Origin: Sphingomonas sp. 3P27F8
GTDB lineage: Bacteria > Pseudomonadota > Alphaproteobacteria > Sphingomonadales > Sphingomonadaceae
Direction of reading: 5' to 3'
Assembly (NCBI RefSeq): GCF_005502745.1
Contig: NZ_SCNL01000001.1
Location: 372,001 to 436,000, forward strand
DNA: 64,000 nt
The position numbers and the translations under genes are program-made. The notes beneath the pieces were generated by a model. That model was given only the letters and a program-made list of their open reading frames with translations, made no database searches and was not told the origin of the DNA. Below, in pieces: positions 27,546-38,263 of this stretch (positions are counted from its first letter, which is position 1; each line of letters begins with the position of its first letter).

Positions 27546-28859
27546 TCAGCCGGCCGGCACGTCCTCAATCGTGTCGACCGGCTGATCGCGCAATTTTTTC
27601 CAGCAATAGGCAAGCAGCATGACGCACGCGACGCCGGCGGCAAGATACGGCAACGGCCGATGCAACTCGTACAGACCGACGCCGATCGACGGGCCGAGGA
27701 TGAAGCTGGCTCCGTTGATGCTCGTTACCTTCCCCGCTACCGATCCCTGCGCGTCGTAGCCTACCGCCAGGCTTGATCCCGCGGTGTAACCGGGACGGAT
27801 GAAGCCGAAGCCCAAGCTCGCGAGCGCATAAGCCGTCGCGATTCCATAAAGCGACATCGCCATCCCGGTAAGCACGGTGCCAGCCGCCGCCAGCACCAGC
27901 CCCACCAGCACCAGTGCGCGCGGCGCAAGATTGAGCAGCGGAATTATCCCCCATTGTGCGAGCAAGGATGCGCCCGCGCCCATCATCAGCACGATCCCGG
28001 TCGGCTCCAGCGCCAGAGAAGGAGCCAGATGCAGCCGGTCGATCACGAGAAAACCTATCGCCTGCCCGGTCATCGCCTGCGCATGCCCCGCGACCAGCCC
28101 CACGATCATCCAGCCGCGAATGCGCGGATCGGCAAACTTCACCTCTTCGCCAGGTGGCTCGGTCGCAGCGCGTACACTGGCGCCGGTCGACTGTCCGCCG
28201 ATCGAGGGATAGGCGTTAGCGGCGCCATGCACACCGTCCACAGGCTCGCGATCGTCAGGCAGGATGCGCCGCACGGTCAGGAACACGGCGAGTCCGAATG
28301 CCGCAAAGATAAAGGCCGGTCCTGCCAGACCGACCTCAAAGGTGCCGAACCGGCCTAAGATGAGGTAAGGAGCGATAGCCGGCCCCAAAATCGTTCCGAG
28401 CCCGAATGCCGAGGCCAGCAGGGTGAGCGCGCGGGTGCGCTCCTCGCGCGTCGTATTGCCCGCGACCATCGCCTGCACTGCCGGGGGCGCAGCCGCGCCG
28501 AACGTCCCGTAGATCAAACGCCCTATAATGAAGAGCACGAATGCCGCCGTACCGCTTATCCAGCCGTTGATTCCGGCCGCGAGGAACAGCCCGCACAGGC
28601 TTAGGCTGACGGTGAAACCGCCCATGCCGAGCAATACCATCGCGCGCCGCCCCTGCCGGTTAGATCGATTGGCCCAGAACGGCGCGGCGATCACCCAAAG
28701 CAGTGCGGAAACCGAAAAGGCCGCCGCCACCGCGCTGTCCATCACGCCGAGCGAACGACCAAGCGCCGGCAGAACCGATTGCAGCGCGGTATTCCCGGCC
28801 GCGATCGTCAGCATGACGAGGAACAACAGTGTAAAACGACGGTCGAACCCTCGCGTCAC
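27546..28859 (-). CDS. Major facilitator superfamily transporter
   Basis: 437 aa with about twelve membrane helices. The motif-A-like loop FWANRSNRQGRRAMVLLG between helices 2 and 3 is typical of drug:H+ antiporters of the MFS. The central loop (around residues 200-235) is cytoplasmic. It overlaps the upstream ABM-domain gene by 4 bases, so the two are probably translated together. Substrate not determinable. Confidence 0.87.
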   Translation of the reverse strand: MTRGFDRRFTLLFLVMLTIAAGNTALQSVLPALGRSLGVMDSAVAAAFSVSALLWVIAAPFWANRSNRQGRRAMVLLGMGGFTVSLSLCGLFLAAGINGWISGTAAFVLFIIGRLIYGTFGAAAPPAVQAMVAGNTTREERTRALTLLASAFGLGTILGPAIAPYLILGRFGTFEVGLAGPAFIFAAFGLAVFLTVRRILPDDREPVDGVHGAANAYPSIGGQSTGASVRAATEPPGEEVKFADPRIRGWMIVGLVAGHAQAMTGQAIGFLVIDRLHLAPSLALEPTGIVLMMGAGASLLAQWGIIPLLNLAPRALVLVGLVLAAAGTVLTGMAMSLYGIATAYALASLGFGFIRPGYTAGSSLAVGYDAQGSVAGKVTSINGASFILGPSIGVGLYELHRPLPYLAAGVACVMLLAYCWKKLRDQPVDTIEDVPAG

Positions 28860-29191
28860 GACCGCATCCAGTCATACCCACGCTCGACGCGAGCCACGAT
28901 CACTTGATAGCCCAGATACCAGTCCGCGCGGCCCCGCGCGCGTGTAGCGGCGTGATCGGGATGTTCGCGCCAAGCAATCGCGTCCGCCTCGTTCGCCCAA
29001 TATGAAATGGTGATGCCCCGCCCGTCGGCATCGCGCACGGCATCGACGCCGCGATAGCCCGGCTGCGCGGCCGCCAGCGCGTCCATCGCCGCCGCTGCCG
29101 CCGCATACTCCTCCTCATTGGCCGCAGTGCGCTGGGAGATGAAGATCACCGCCACCTGCCCCTCCCGACCCACGCTCGTTCCGTCGTGCAT
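28856..29191 (-). CDS. Antibiotic biosynthesis monooxygenase (ABM) domain protein
   Basis: 111 aa with a dimeric ferredoxin-like ABM fold: VAVIFISQRTA, then AAQPGYRGVDAVRD, ISYWANEADAIAWREHPDH and the C-terminal strand. Family members oxidise aromatic compounds or degrade haem-like substrates; many are uncharacterised. It is translationally coupled to the MFS gene. Confidence 0.83.
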   Translation of the reverse strand: MHDGTSVGREGQVAVIFISQRTAANEEEYAAAAAAMDALAAAQPGYRGVDAVRDADGRGITISYWANEADAIAWREHPDHAATRARGRADWYLGYQVIVARVERGYDWMRS

Positions 29192-29324
29192 CCCGCTCGC
29201 TTAGGCGCTTGCCGCGCAGACGCAACCCCGTGATTGCAACTGATAGCGCTTGCCCAGCGTTTGGCAGATGTGCGACGGGGGCGGAATCTCGCTCAATTCG
29301 ACGTCCGGGAGTGACAGAAGCTCG

Positions 29325-29945
29325 ATGCCCAGTTCGACCAGTGCCGTTCGCCGCGCGCGTTCCCGCCCCGCCGGCGTTCCAGGACCGTGGCAGATGTTCT
29401 TCCAGGGTTTCCTCAAGCATCCGGTAATGGTCGGCTCGATCATACCGTCCTCCGACAAGCTGATCGAGAAGATGCTCGGCAAGGTCGACTGGCAACGTTG
29501 CAAACTGTTCGTCGAATACGGCCCCGGCGTCGGCACCTTCTGCCGCCCGATCCTTGAGAAGATGGCGCCCGACGCGACCCTGATCGCGATCGATACCAAC
29601 CCGGATTTCATCAACTATCTACGCCACACGATCGCAGATTCGCGTTTCGTCCCGGTGCACGGCTCCGCGGCTGACGTCGAATCGATCGTTCGCGAACATG
29701 GCCATGAGAAAGCGGACTATGTGCTGTCCGGCCTGCCCTTCTCCACCCTCCCCGCCGGCGTCGGACCGGCGATCGCGGCGGCTACGCGGCGCGTGATTCA
29801 GCCGGGCGGCGCCTTCCTCGTCTATCAGTTCAGTCCGAAGGTGCGCGATTTCATCGCGCCACATTTCACGCGGATCGACCACGCCATGGAATGGTGGAAC
29901 GTGCCGCCGGCACAGCTGTACTGGGCCTGGAAAGAAGCCGAGTAG
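29325..29945 (+). CDS. Class I SAM-dependent methyltransferase, phospholipid N-methyltransferase-like
   Basis: 206 aa from ATG 29325; longer in-frame starts at 29250 and 29268 exist. FFQGFLKHPVMVGSIIPSS and the SAM-binding segment LFVEYGPGVGTF, followed by the GLPFSTLP motif, match the PmtA-type phosphatidylethanolamine N-methyltransferase and rRNA-dimethyltransferase-like group. A phospholipase D-type enzyme gene lies convergent next to it, consistent with lipid metabolism. The exact substrate is uncertain. Confidence 0.75.
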   Translation: MPSSTSAVRRARSRPAGVPGPWQMFFQGFLKHPVMVGSIIPSSDKLIEKMLGKVDWQRCKLFVEYGPGVGTFCRPILEKMAPDATLIAIDTNPDFINYLRHTIADSRFVPVHGSAADVESIVREHGHEKADYVLSGLPFSTLPAGVGPAIAAATRRVIQPGGAFLVYQFSPKVRDFIAPHFTRIDHAMEWWNVPPAQLYWAWKEAE

Positions 29946-29970
29946 GAATGCGGCGGCGTCGCCCGGCGCG

Positions 29971-31185
29971 CTAATCATCGATCCCGAAGTTCAGCCCGCG
30001 CGATAGCGTCGGGTCGGCCACGCCCACGATCAGATACGCCAGAAATTGCTTTACGCGCTGCCACCAGCCGGTTTCCGCGCGATAGCCGTCCATTGTGATT
30101 TCGACCGATCGCGCCACCTCGCCATCGATGTAGTGACGGACATGTGCGGCGAACGCGGCATCCTCGATCCGCAGCATCAGTTCAAGATTGATGAACAGGC
30201 TGCGCATGTCGAAATTGGCGCTGCCGATATGCACCGCGTCGTCGATCGCATATAGTTTCGTGTGCAGTTTCGACGGCGCATATTCAAAGATTCGCACCCC
30301 TTGCTTCAGCAAGCCACGATAGGTGAAGCGCGCCGCCGCGATCGTGGCGTTATTATCGGATTTGGCGGCTGTGACGATCCGTACCTGGCCCTCGCGTCGC
30401 GCCGCGCGATCCAGCCGCCGCAGCATTGTCGGGCTCGGGGTGAAATACCCGGCGATGATATCGGTCCGCATGGCGCGCCGCATGTCGTGCCGGACGGCGC
30501 GCGCCCAAGGCGATAGCCGCCGCGTCGGGCCACCGATCAGCCACCGCACCTTCCCGACAGGCTCGCTCCAGCGCGCCAGCGCATGCCCGACGCGCCTGTT
30601 TCGACCACCCGCACATTGCACCCATTTGAGCAGCGCATCAAAATAGGGCGCGATCCTCCCCGCCGCTGGTCCTTCGACAAGCAGCCCCAGATCGCGCCAG
30701 GCATCCGCGTGGTCGGCGGCGAAATAATCGTTGGCGATATTGAAGCCGCCGATCAGGATCCGCATCTGATCGGCCAACGCCAGCTTCTGATGATTGCGCA
30801 ACAGATAACGCCGGCCAAAGCGCGGACGGAACCAGCATACCGAAATCCCTGCCGCTGCCAGCGGATCGAAGAAATGTCGCTGTCCCGCCGCCTCGCTGCC
30901 AAAACCGTCGACAATCAGCGCGATCTGCACGCCGCGCCCCGCCGCCGCCAGCAGCGCAGCGTTGACGCGCCTGCCCGATTCGTCGTCGGCATAAATGTAG
31001 TACAGGATGCGCAGGCTTTCCCGCGCGCCATCGATCAGCGCCACCAGCGCATCGAGACGCGCAGGCCCCTCGGTTAGCAGCGTGAGGCGGTTGCCGTCGA
31101 CCGTGAACATGTTCATCGCGCCACTGTTGGCCGCGAGCAGCAGCAGCGGCAAGCGCGCTTTTCTTGACTTCGCGGGCGCCAGCAT
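29971..31185 (-). CDS. Phospholipase D-like protein, cardiolipin synthase type
   Basis: 404 aa. Two HKD motifs are intact: HQKLALAD (about residue 130) and HTKLYAID (about 305), each followed by the usual GGFNI/GSANFD. Such enzymes form a phosphatidyl-histidine intermediate and make cardiolipin or hydrolyse phosphodiesters. The N-terminus lacks the two membrane helices of ClsA, so it is closer to ClsB-type proteins. Confidence 0.88.
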   Translation of the reverse strand: MLAPAKSRKARLPLLLLAANSGAMNMFTVDGNRLTLLTEGPARLDALVALIDGARESLRILYYIYADDESGRRVNAALLAAAGRGVQIALIVDGFGSEAAGQRHFFDPLAAAGISVCWFRPRFGRRYLLRNHQKLALADQMRILIGGFNIANDYFAADHADAWRDLGLLVEGPAAGRIAPYFDALLKWVQCAGGRNRRVGHALARWSEPVGKVRWLIGGPTRRLSPWARAVRHDMRRAMRTDIIAGYFTPSPTMLRRLDRAARREGQVRIVTAAKSDNNATIAAARFTYRGLLKQGVRIFEYAPSKLHTKLYAIDDAVHIGSANFDMRSLFINLELMLRIEDAAFAAHVRHYIDGEVARSVEITMDGYRAETGWWQRVKQFLAYLIVGVADPTLSRGLNFGIDD

Positions 31186-31234
31186 CTAGATCGCAGCGTC
31201 TCATCCAGCGGTAATTTTGCGAAGGAAAGCGTCT

Positions 31235-31579
31235 ATGGCGCGCGTAACGGTCGAGGATTGCGTCGACAAGATCCCGAACCGGTTCGATCTGGTTCTGCTG
31301 GCAGCGCAACGTGCGCGGCAGGTTTCCGGTGGCGCCGAACTGACGATCGACCGCGATCGCGACAAGAATCCCGTCGTTGCACTGCGCGAGATTGCCGAGG
31401 AAACCGTGCTTCCGGGTGGCCTTGAGGAATCGCTGGTGGCAAGCCTGCAACGCGTTCAGATCGACGACGAGGACGAGGCGGATGCCGTTGGCAGCCTTGC
31501 CGCGTCGGCCGAAGCGCTACGCCTTACCGCCGCCGCGCCGCCACGTAACCAGAATCTCGGCGCCGATTACGAAGGTTGA
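31235..31579 (+). CDS. rpoZ: DNA-directed RNA polymerase subunit omega
   Basis: 114 aa. [20 protein letters not shown] and [12 protein letters not shown] are the omega signatures; the acidic C-terminal tail is common in Alphaproteobacteria. It assists RNA polymerase assembly. GAAGGAA lies just upstream of the chosen ATG. Monocistronic here, with its own terminator. Confidence 0.95.
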   Translation: MARVTVEDCVDKIPNRFDLVLLAAQRARQVSGGAELTIDRDRDKNPVVALREIAEETVLPGGLEESLVASLQRVQIDDEDEADAVGSLAASAEALRLTAAAPPRNQNLGADYEG

Positions 31580-31605
31580 TCTAAACCTTCACTGATCGGC
31601 ACAGG

Positions 31606-31652
31606 CAGAAAAGCCGCGGCAGTCATTATGGCAGTCGCGGCTTTTCTGTTTT
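31606..31652. terminator. Bidirectional terminator between rpoZ and the MBL-fold gene
   Basis: A 12-bp stem (31606-31617 with 31637-31648) with a 19-base loop. An A-run is on one side and T-runs on the other, so it can work in both directions between the two convergent genes. Confidence 0.8.
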
Positions 31653-31660
31653 ATCCCCAC

Positions 31661-32323
31661 TCAGGCTGCCGACAACGCCTCGTCGCTGACGAACATGTTC
31701 CACTGCCGCTCGTGCCCGAAGGTGCTGGCTTTGCCATGACCGGGAATGAACGTGGTGTCGTCGCCAAGCGGCCAGAGCTTCGTCACGATCGAATTGATCA
31801 GCTGCGGGTGATCGCCCTGCGGAAGATCCGTGCGCCCGACTGATCCCTGGAACAACACGTCGCCCACCTGCGCGAATTTCGACGGCGCGTGGTGAAAGAT
31901 AACATGCCCGGCGGTGTGGCCAGGTGTGTGATAGACATCTAGCGTAAGTTCCCCCACCGTCACCGTATCGCCATCCTCCAGCCAGCGATCCGGCTCGAAT
32001 GGCACACCACGAATGCCCCAGTTGCGCCCGTCGTCGGCCAGCCGCGAGAGCCAGAAGCGATCCGCCTCCTGCGGCCCCTCGATCGGTACGCCAAGTTCGT
32101 CGGCAAGCGGCTTCGCCTCGCCAGCATGATCGATATGGCCATGCGTGAGCAGCACCTTCTCCACCGTCACACCGGCCTGAGCGATCGCCGCCTTGATGCG
32201 CGGGATATCGCCGCCGGGATCGATCACCGCCGCCTTCATCGTATTGGTACACCAGATGATCGTGCAATTCTGCTCGATCGCGGTGACCGGCACGATCATC
32301 GCGCGCAATGCGGGTTGGCTCAT
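31661..32323 (-). CDS. MBL-fold metallo-hydrolase, glyoxalase II-like
   Basis: 220 aa. The binuclear zinc motif HGHIDH (near residue 62), HTPGHTAGH and a late GHGKAS histidine are all present. Such short GloB-like proteins hydrolyse thioesters, for example S-lactoylglutathione. Convergent with rpoZ; the start ATG lies 90 bases upstream of the divergent pabBC start. Confidence 0.88.
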   Translation of the reverse strand: MSQPALRAMIVPVTAIEQNCTIIWCTNTMKAAVIDPGGDIPRIKAAIAQAGVTVEKVLLTHGHIDHAGEAKPLADELGVPIEGPQEADRFWLSRLADDGRNWGIRGVPFEPDRWLEDGDTVTVGELTLDVYHTPGHTAGHVIFHHAPSKFAQVGDVLFQGSVGRTDLPQGDHPQLINSIVTKLWPLGDDTTFIPGHGKASTFGHERQWNMFVSDEALSAA

Positions 32324-32412
32324 GGAAAGTCCTCTTCGGCACGCCTGTTGCGGCGATCGTAGCCCGCTCGTTGCCCTTGCCGCAAGGCGATGCGACGGGC
32401 ATCACCGCCGCG

Positions 32413-34203
32413 ATGCTGCCCCGCCCTCCTTTCGTTTTGCTCGACGACGCGCGCGCCGGTGGCGCACCCGCCCGCCTCTATACCGCGCCCACAGCGGTGA
32501 TCGAAGCCCGAACGGCGGATGAAGTGCCCCTCGCGCTAGCAGCATTGCGCGCGGCGGTTGCCGGCGGGAAGCAGGCGGCCGGGTTTCTGTCATATGAGGC
32601 CGGGCACGTGCTGGAACCAGGCAACGTGGCCGCGCGCGCCAGCGCGAGCCCGCTATTGTGGTTCGGCGTGTTCGACGGATTCACCGAGATTCTCGACCCC
32701 ATGGCGCTCTTCCCCGATCCCGCCGGAGCGTGGGTCGGCGTGCCCGAGCCGATGGTGACGCGCGCCGACTATGACGCGGCGATCGACCGCGTCCTCGCGC
32801 TGATCGCGGCGGGCGACATCTATCAGGCGAACCTTACCTTTCGCGCGCGCGTTCCGTTCGCTGGCGACCCGCTCGCTCTGTACGCCGCTGTGCGGTGCCG
32901 GGCCGGCGCGGGCTGGGGGGCAGTCGTTGAGACCGGGAGCGAGATGCTCCTCTCCTTTTCGCCAGAACTGTTCTTCGATATGTCGGCGGGCCGCATCACC
33001 TGCCGCCCGATGAAGGGAACGGCGCGCCGCGATCCCGATCCCGCGCGCGATATCTCTGCCGCCGCCGCCCTGGAGGCAGACGAAAAGCAGCGCGCCGAAA
33101 ACCTGATGATCGTCGATCTGATGCGCAACGATCTATCCCGCGTCGCCATTCCCGGCAGCGTCAAAGTGCCGGCACTGTTCACTGTCGAGCGCTATCCAAC
33201 CGTCCACCAGATGACATCCGCCGTCACTGCCGATCTCGATCCGGCGCGGGACGCGATCGACGTGCTTGTGGCATTGTTCCCGTGCGGTTCGATCACCGGC
33301 GCCCCCAAGGTACGTGCGATGCAGGTGATAGACGAGGTAGAAGGTGGTATCGCGCGCGGCCCATACACGGGAGCGATCGGGCGGATCGACGCTCCGCAGG
33401 ACGCGCAGTTCAACGTTGCGATCCGCACCTTGCTTGTGAATGCCGCAGCGGCGAAGGAGGGCACGCGGAGCGCCACGATCGGGCTCGGCGGTGGGATCGT
33501 TGCGGATTCCCGCGCGTCCGCCGAATGGGATGAGGCGCTCGCCAAAGGAGCTTTCTTGACGCACGACGCACGTTCCTTCGACCTTATCGAGACCATGGCC
33601 TTCGATCCCGAGGCCGGCGTGGCGCGCGTGGAGGCCCATCTCGCGCGGATGAAGGCGAGCGCCGAGGTTTTTGGCTTCGCGTTCGATCGCCATGAGGCGC
33701 GCAACGAGCTTCAGGCCGCCACGTTCCGCTTGCGTCATGCCGCCAAAGTGCGGCTGCTGGCGGCGCGGTCTGGCCGGGTCGCGATCGAGATCGGCCCGCC
33801 GCCGGTATCGCCCGGCGCGCCGATTGAGGTGGCGGTGGTGGATCTGCCGGTGCCGCGCGAGGATTTTCGGCTGCGCCACAAGACCAGTGACCGCAACTTC
33901 TATGACGTCGCGCGCACCGCGGCCGGCACCGACGAAGTGGTGTTCGTCGATCCCGAGGGATTTCTCACCGAGGGCAGCTTCACCAATATCTTTGTCCCGC
34001 GCGGCGACACGCTGGTCACTCCACCGCTGGCGCGCGGATTGCTCCCCGGCGTCCTCCGTGCCGAGCTGATCGCGCACGCACGCGCAGTGGAAGGCGATCT
34101 CACCGTGGCAGACCTTGCGGCGGGATTTTTCGTCGGAAACGCGCTGCGCGGGTTGATGCCGGCGGCTGTTGCAGTTGCGAAATCGGAACGGCGAACGCTA
34201 TAG
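32413..34203 (+). CDS. pabBC: Aminodeoxychorismate synthase component I fused to aminodeoxychorismate lyase
   Basis: 596 aa. The N-terminal two thirds is a chorismate-utilising domain (GDIYQANLTFR, CRPMKGTARRD, VDLMRNDLSRV, PCGSITGAPK). The C-terminal about 210 residues form a PLP class IV aminotransferase/lyase domain (FDLIETMAFD, LTEGSFTNIFV, ARGLLPGVLR). Together they convert chorismate and glutamine-derived ammonia to 4-aminobenzoate for folate. The glutamine amidotransferase PabA must be encoded elsewhere. I chose ATG 32413 because sequence upstream does not resemble the family. Confidence 0.92.
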   Translation: MLPRPPFVLLDDARAGGAPARLYTAPTAVIEARTADEVPLALAALRAAVAGGKQAAGFLSYEAGHVLEPGNVAARASASPLLWFGVFDGFTEILDPMALFPDPAGAWVGVPEPMVTRADYDAAIDRVLALIAAGDIYQANLTFRARVPFAGDPLALYAAVRCRAGAGWGAVVETGSEMLLSFSPELFFDMSAGRITCRPMKGTARRDPDPARDISAAAALEADEKQRAENLMIVDLMRNDLSRVAIPGSVKVPALFTVERYPTVHQMTSAVTADLDPARDAIDVLVALFPCGSITGAPKVRAMQVIDEVEGGIARGPYTGAIGRIDAPQDAQFNVAIRTLLVNAAAAKEGTRSATIGLGGGIVADSRASAEWDEALAKGAFLTHDARSFDLIETMAFDPEAGVARVEAHLARMKASAEVFGFAFDRHEARNELQAATFRLRHAAKVRLLAARSGRVAIEIGPPPVSPGAPIEVAVVDLPVPREDFRLRHKTSDRNFYDVARTAAGTDEVVFVDPEGFLTEGSFTNIFVPRGDTLVTPPLARGLLPGVLRAELIAHARAVEGDLTVADLAAGFFVGNALRGLMPAAVAVAKSERRTL

Positions 34204-34244
34204 GCCGCGCGACATAAGCGAGACGCGCAGTTGCCGTTTCGTGA

Positions 34245-35465
<1,221 letters not shown>

Positions 35466-35660
35466 GGCGTGCAGGTTTCAACGGCGAAACACAGCGTTTC
35501 GATCGCTGAAATATCGCTGCAACGCGCGAGTCCCTATCTGTGCATCGCTAGATGAACGGCGCCGCCAGCGTAAGTTCAGCTGGACACGTTAAAGTAGTTC
35601 CGCCTTTCGATGCTGCATCACGCGCATCGGCATGATCAAAATCCAAGAGAGATTTCGCGA

Positions 35661-35801
35661 ATGAGCCGGTTCCTTAAATCCACCTTCCTGTGGCAGTTCG
35701 CAGGCGGCTTCGTCATCGGGGCGGTCGGCCTGTTCGCATTACACCCCGTCTCCGCCACAACGGCCCTACCCGCTGCCCCGGCGCACACCGCCTCGCGGTG
35801 A
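35661..35801 (+). CDS. Small single-helix membrane peptide
   Basis: 46 aa. AGAGAG lies 8 bases upstream of the ATG. One hydrophobic segment (FLWQFAGGFVIGAVGLFAL) is followed by a Pro/Ala-rich tail. It precedes msrA by 35 bases and might be co-transcribed. No family recognised; the coding call rests on the ribosome binding site and the membrane-helix pattern. Confidence 0.5.
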   Translation: MSRFLKSTFLWQFAGGFVIGAVGLFALHPVSATTALPAAPAHTASR

Positions 35802-35836
35802 TGGCGCGCCGCCGATCGGCACCCTATATTACGGCC

Positions 35837-36493
35837 ATGAACCGTTCTCTATCCGCCCTGACGATCTCCGCGCTTCTGATCGGATGCTCCCCCGTCTCGG
35901 CTGACGCCGCGGAACGCGCTGTAATCATCCCGCCTGCGGCAAAAGATGTTCCCTTAACCCCTGGTGTGCAGACGGCGGTGCTTGCCGGTGGCTGTTTCTG
36001 GGGCATGGAAGCAGTGTTCGAGCGGGTAAAGGGCGTTCGCTCCGTCACGGCGGGTTATGCGGGCGGCACGGCGCGGACGGCCAACTATGCCAGCGTTTCC
36101 GGCGAAGATACTGGTCACGCGGAAGCTATTCAAATCGAGTTTGATCCGCGGCAAGTAAGTTATGGCACCTTGCTGCGCGTATATTTCTCTGTCGCGCATG
36201 ACCCGACGCAAGTCGATCGGCAGGGGCCGGACAGTGGGCCAAGCTATCGCTCCGCGATTTTTCCGCAATCGGATGCCCAGCGCGCGGCGGCTACTGCCTA
36301 CATCGGACAGCTAGGTGCGGCGCACATCTGGCCGCGAAAAATCGCCACGCGGATCGAGCAGGGCAAGTTCTTCCCGGCTGAAGAATATCATCAACATTTT
36401 TACGATCGTAACCCGACGCATCCCTACATTGTGCGATGGGACAAACCGAAGGTTGCCGCCTTCCGCGCGGCCTTCCCTAATCTGGCGAAGTGA
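35837..36493 (+). CDS. msrA: Peptide-methionine (S)-S-oxide reductase MsrA, exported form
   Basis: 218 aa. The [12 protein letters not shown] active site (Cys at about residue 53) and the [12 protein letters not shown] substrate region are intact. Unlike cytoplasmic MsrA it begins with a signal sequence containing a possible lipobox (LLIGC), so it is probably periplasmic or lipid-anchored and repairs oxidised envelope proteins. Its last 17 bases overlap the convergent Trm112-like gene. Confidence 0.92.
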   Translation: MNRSLSALTISALLIGCSPVSADAAERAVIIPPAAKDVPLTPGVQTAVLAGGCFWGMEAVFERVKGVRSVTAGYAGGTARTANYASVSGEDTGHAEAIQIEFDPRQVSYGTLLRVYFSVAHDPTQVDRQGPDSGPSYRSAIFPQSDAQRAAATAYIGQLGAAHIWPRKIATRIEQGKFFPAEEYHQHFYDRNPTHPYIVRWDKPKVAAFRAAFPNLAK

Positions 36494-36653
36494 GCGGGCG
36501 GGCGTTCTCCACCAGCATGATCGGCGCGCCGCCGCGGATCGGATAAGCGAGGCCGGCGGCGTCGGAAATCAGCTCACGTGCAGCCTCATCATGGCGCAAC
36601 GGCTGGCGAGTAAGCGGGCACACCAGCTTTTCGAGCAACCATGCATCGATCAT
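36477..36653 (-). CDS. Trm112 family protein
   Basis: 58 aa, beginning [19 protein letters not shown] and containing the [17 protein letters not shown] segment typical of Trm112/YcaR-like proteins. Only one cysteine of the usual zinc knuckle remains. In eukaryotes and archaea Trm112 is a methyltransferase activator; in bacteria its role is unclear. It overlaps the upstream LON-domain gene by 4 bases (ATGA) and the convergent msrA by 17. Confidence 0.85.
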   Translation of the reverse strand: MIDAWLLEKLVCPLTRQPLRHDEAARELISDAAGLAYPIRGGAPIMLVENARPLTSPD

Positions 36654-37255
36654 TGCAGCGTAACGCGATCTTCGCCGTCGTGCCGGCCAAAGAACTGCAG
36701 GAGCTGGACGACCAGTTCGGCCCGATCAGCGATCGTCGGTGTCTCAAGCAGCGCCTGTTTGGCCGCCGCATCGAATGGCGCGATCTGCGCGACTCCGTTG
36801 ACGAGGCTGGCATCGTCCAGCCGACCCACCGCATCCCAGTCAACCGCATAGCCCTGCGCCTCAGCGAAGCGTTTCGATTCAAGCTCAAGACCCGCCCGCG
36901 CTGCGAGCGAAAGTGCTTCGTTTTCGCACGTTGGGATTATTTCCGCCTCGACCTGGCGAAATTTCGTGGTCACGTCGAGTTCGCGCACGACACGAAACAG
37001 GGACAGCCCTTCAAGCACGACGTTCGAGCGCCCGTCGTCCAGCATTTCGACGTCCACAATTCGGCCGATACAGCCCAGCTCATAGAGCGGCGGCGGATCA
37101 CCCTCGCCGCGCGGCTGAATCATCCCGATCCGACGATCGCGCGCCATCGCATCCGATACCAGCGCGCGATAGCGTGGCTCGAAGATATGCAGCGGCAGAT
37201 GCATCCCCGGAAAGAGGATCGCGCCAGCGAGGGGAAAGATAGACAGCCGGCTCAT
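36650..37255 (-). CDS. LON peptidase substrate-binding domain protein
   Basis: 201 aa. It opens with [24 protein letters not shown], as Lon N-domains do, and has the IGMIQPR and GCIGRI strands. There is no ATPase or protease domain. These stand-alone Lon-N proteins may bind unfolded substrates. It lies between thioredoxin and Trm112 genes in a tight leftward operon. Confidence 0.9.
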   Translation of the reverse strand: MSRLSIFPLAGAILFPGMHLPLHIFEPRYRALVSDAMARDRRIGMIQPRGEGDPPPLYELGCIGRIVDVEMLDDGRSNVVLEGLSLFRVVRELDVTTKFRQVEAEIIPTCENEALSLAARAGLELESKRFAEAQGYAVDWDAVGRLDDASLVNGVAQIAPFDAAAKQALLETPTIADRAELVVQLLQFFGRHDGEDRVTLQ

Positions 37256-37256
37256 G

Positions 37257-38168
37257 TCAGCCGAAGAGGATCGCGGAGAGCTTGCGGCGCTGTTGGGAGA
37301 CCCATGGATCTTCCAGCCCGACAACTTCGAACAGCTTCAGCAGCTGCTGGCGCGCCGCGCCTTCATTCCAATCGCGCTCGGCGGCCGTAATCTCGAGGAA
37401 CCCCTCGGCGGCGGCATCGCGGTTGCCCGCGCCCATCTGCGCATTGGCGAGATCGTATCGCGCCTGGAGGTCGCTCGGATCGGCCGCTACCGCCGCTTCC
37501 AGCGGCGCGAGATCAGAAACCAGCGGCGCGGATTGTGCCAGTGACAGCGCCGATTTCGCGCGTTCGATATCCGGCTGACGCGCGAGTTCCTCCGGCAATT
37601 CAGCGAGCAACGCGGCCGCCCTGTCTATCTCGCCCGCCGCGATCAGCGCACGCGCCTGGCCCGAGAGCACCGCGTGATGATCCGGCGCCATCTCCGCAAG
37701 CTGCTCGAAGATCGACAGCGCCCGTTCGGCGTCGCCGGAGGCCAGCACGTCCTCGCCCATTGCGATCAGCGGCTCCAGCTCGGCTTCCTGCTCCTGCGCG
37801 TCGCCCGTGATCGGCAACTGGCGCAGCAACTGATCCAGCATCGTGCGCAGCTGCGATTCCGTGCGCGCACTGGTTAGGTCCGCAACGAGCTGTCCCTGGA
37901 ACATCGCATAGACGGTGGGAATCGAGCGGACCTGGAATTGCGCCGCGATGAACTGGTTCTTGTCGGTATCGACCTTCGCCAGCACCACCCCTTTGTCAGC
38001 ATAGGCGGCGGCAACCTTTTCCAGCACCGGCGCCAGCGCCTTGCACGGCCCGCACCATTCTGCCCAGAAATCGATGATGACGAGCTTCGTCATCGACGGC
38101 TCCACCACGTCGTGGCGAAACGCCTGAACGGCCGCCTTCTCCGCTTCACTCATGCCTAGGGTTGCCAA
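37257..38168 (-). CDS. Thioredoxin-TPR protein, CnoX/YbbN-like
   Basis: 303 aa. The thioredoxin domain has an intact WCGPC active site (residues 38-42), and TPR-like helices fill the C-terminal half. CnoX/YbbN proteins hold oxidised proteins and hand them to GroEL or DnaK. A TTG at 38168 has GGAG at normal distance; the ATG at 38153 has none, so I prefer the TTG. The LON-domain gene starts 2 bases past its stop. Confidence 0.9.
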   Translation of the reverse strand: MATLGMSEAEKAAVQAFRHDVVEPSMTKLVIIDFWAEWCGPCKALAPVLEKVAAAYADKGVVLAKVDTDKNQFIAAQFQVRSIPTVYAMFQGQLVADLTSARTESQLRTMLDQLLRQLPITGDAQEQEAELEPLIAMGEDVLASGDAERALSIFEQLAEMAPDHHAVLSGQARALIAAGEIDRAAALLAELPEELARQPDIERAKSALSLAQSAPLVSDLAPLEAAVAADPSDLQARYDLANAQMGAGNRDAAAEGFLEITAAERDWNEGAARQQLLKLFEVVGLEDPWVSQQRRKLSAILFG

Positions 38169-38207
38169 GGATCGCTCCAGCTTGATTGGAGCCCCTTATG
38201 TGGGGTC

Positions 38208-38235
38208 GGGCCGGGGGAAGCAAACCCCCCGGCCC
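38208..38235 (-). terminator. GC-rich hairpin after the TorF porin gene region
   Basis: A perfect 10-bp G/C stem (38208-38217 with 38226-38235) and 8-base loop between two leftward genes. No T-run follows on the minus strand, so termination would be Rho-dependent or weak. Confidence 0.45.
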
Positions 38236-38263
38236 GCCGGAAACATCGGTTTTCAGTCAGCCG

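Noticed and set aside
38208..38235. Strong intrinsic terminator
   Set aside because: The stem is strong but no T-run follows on the transcribed strand; kept only as a weak terminator.
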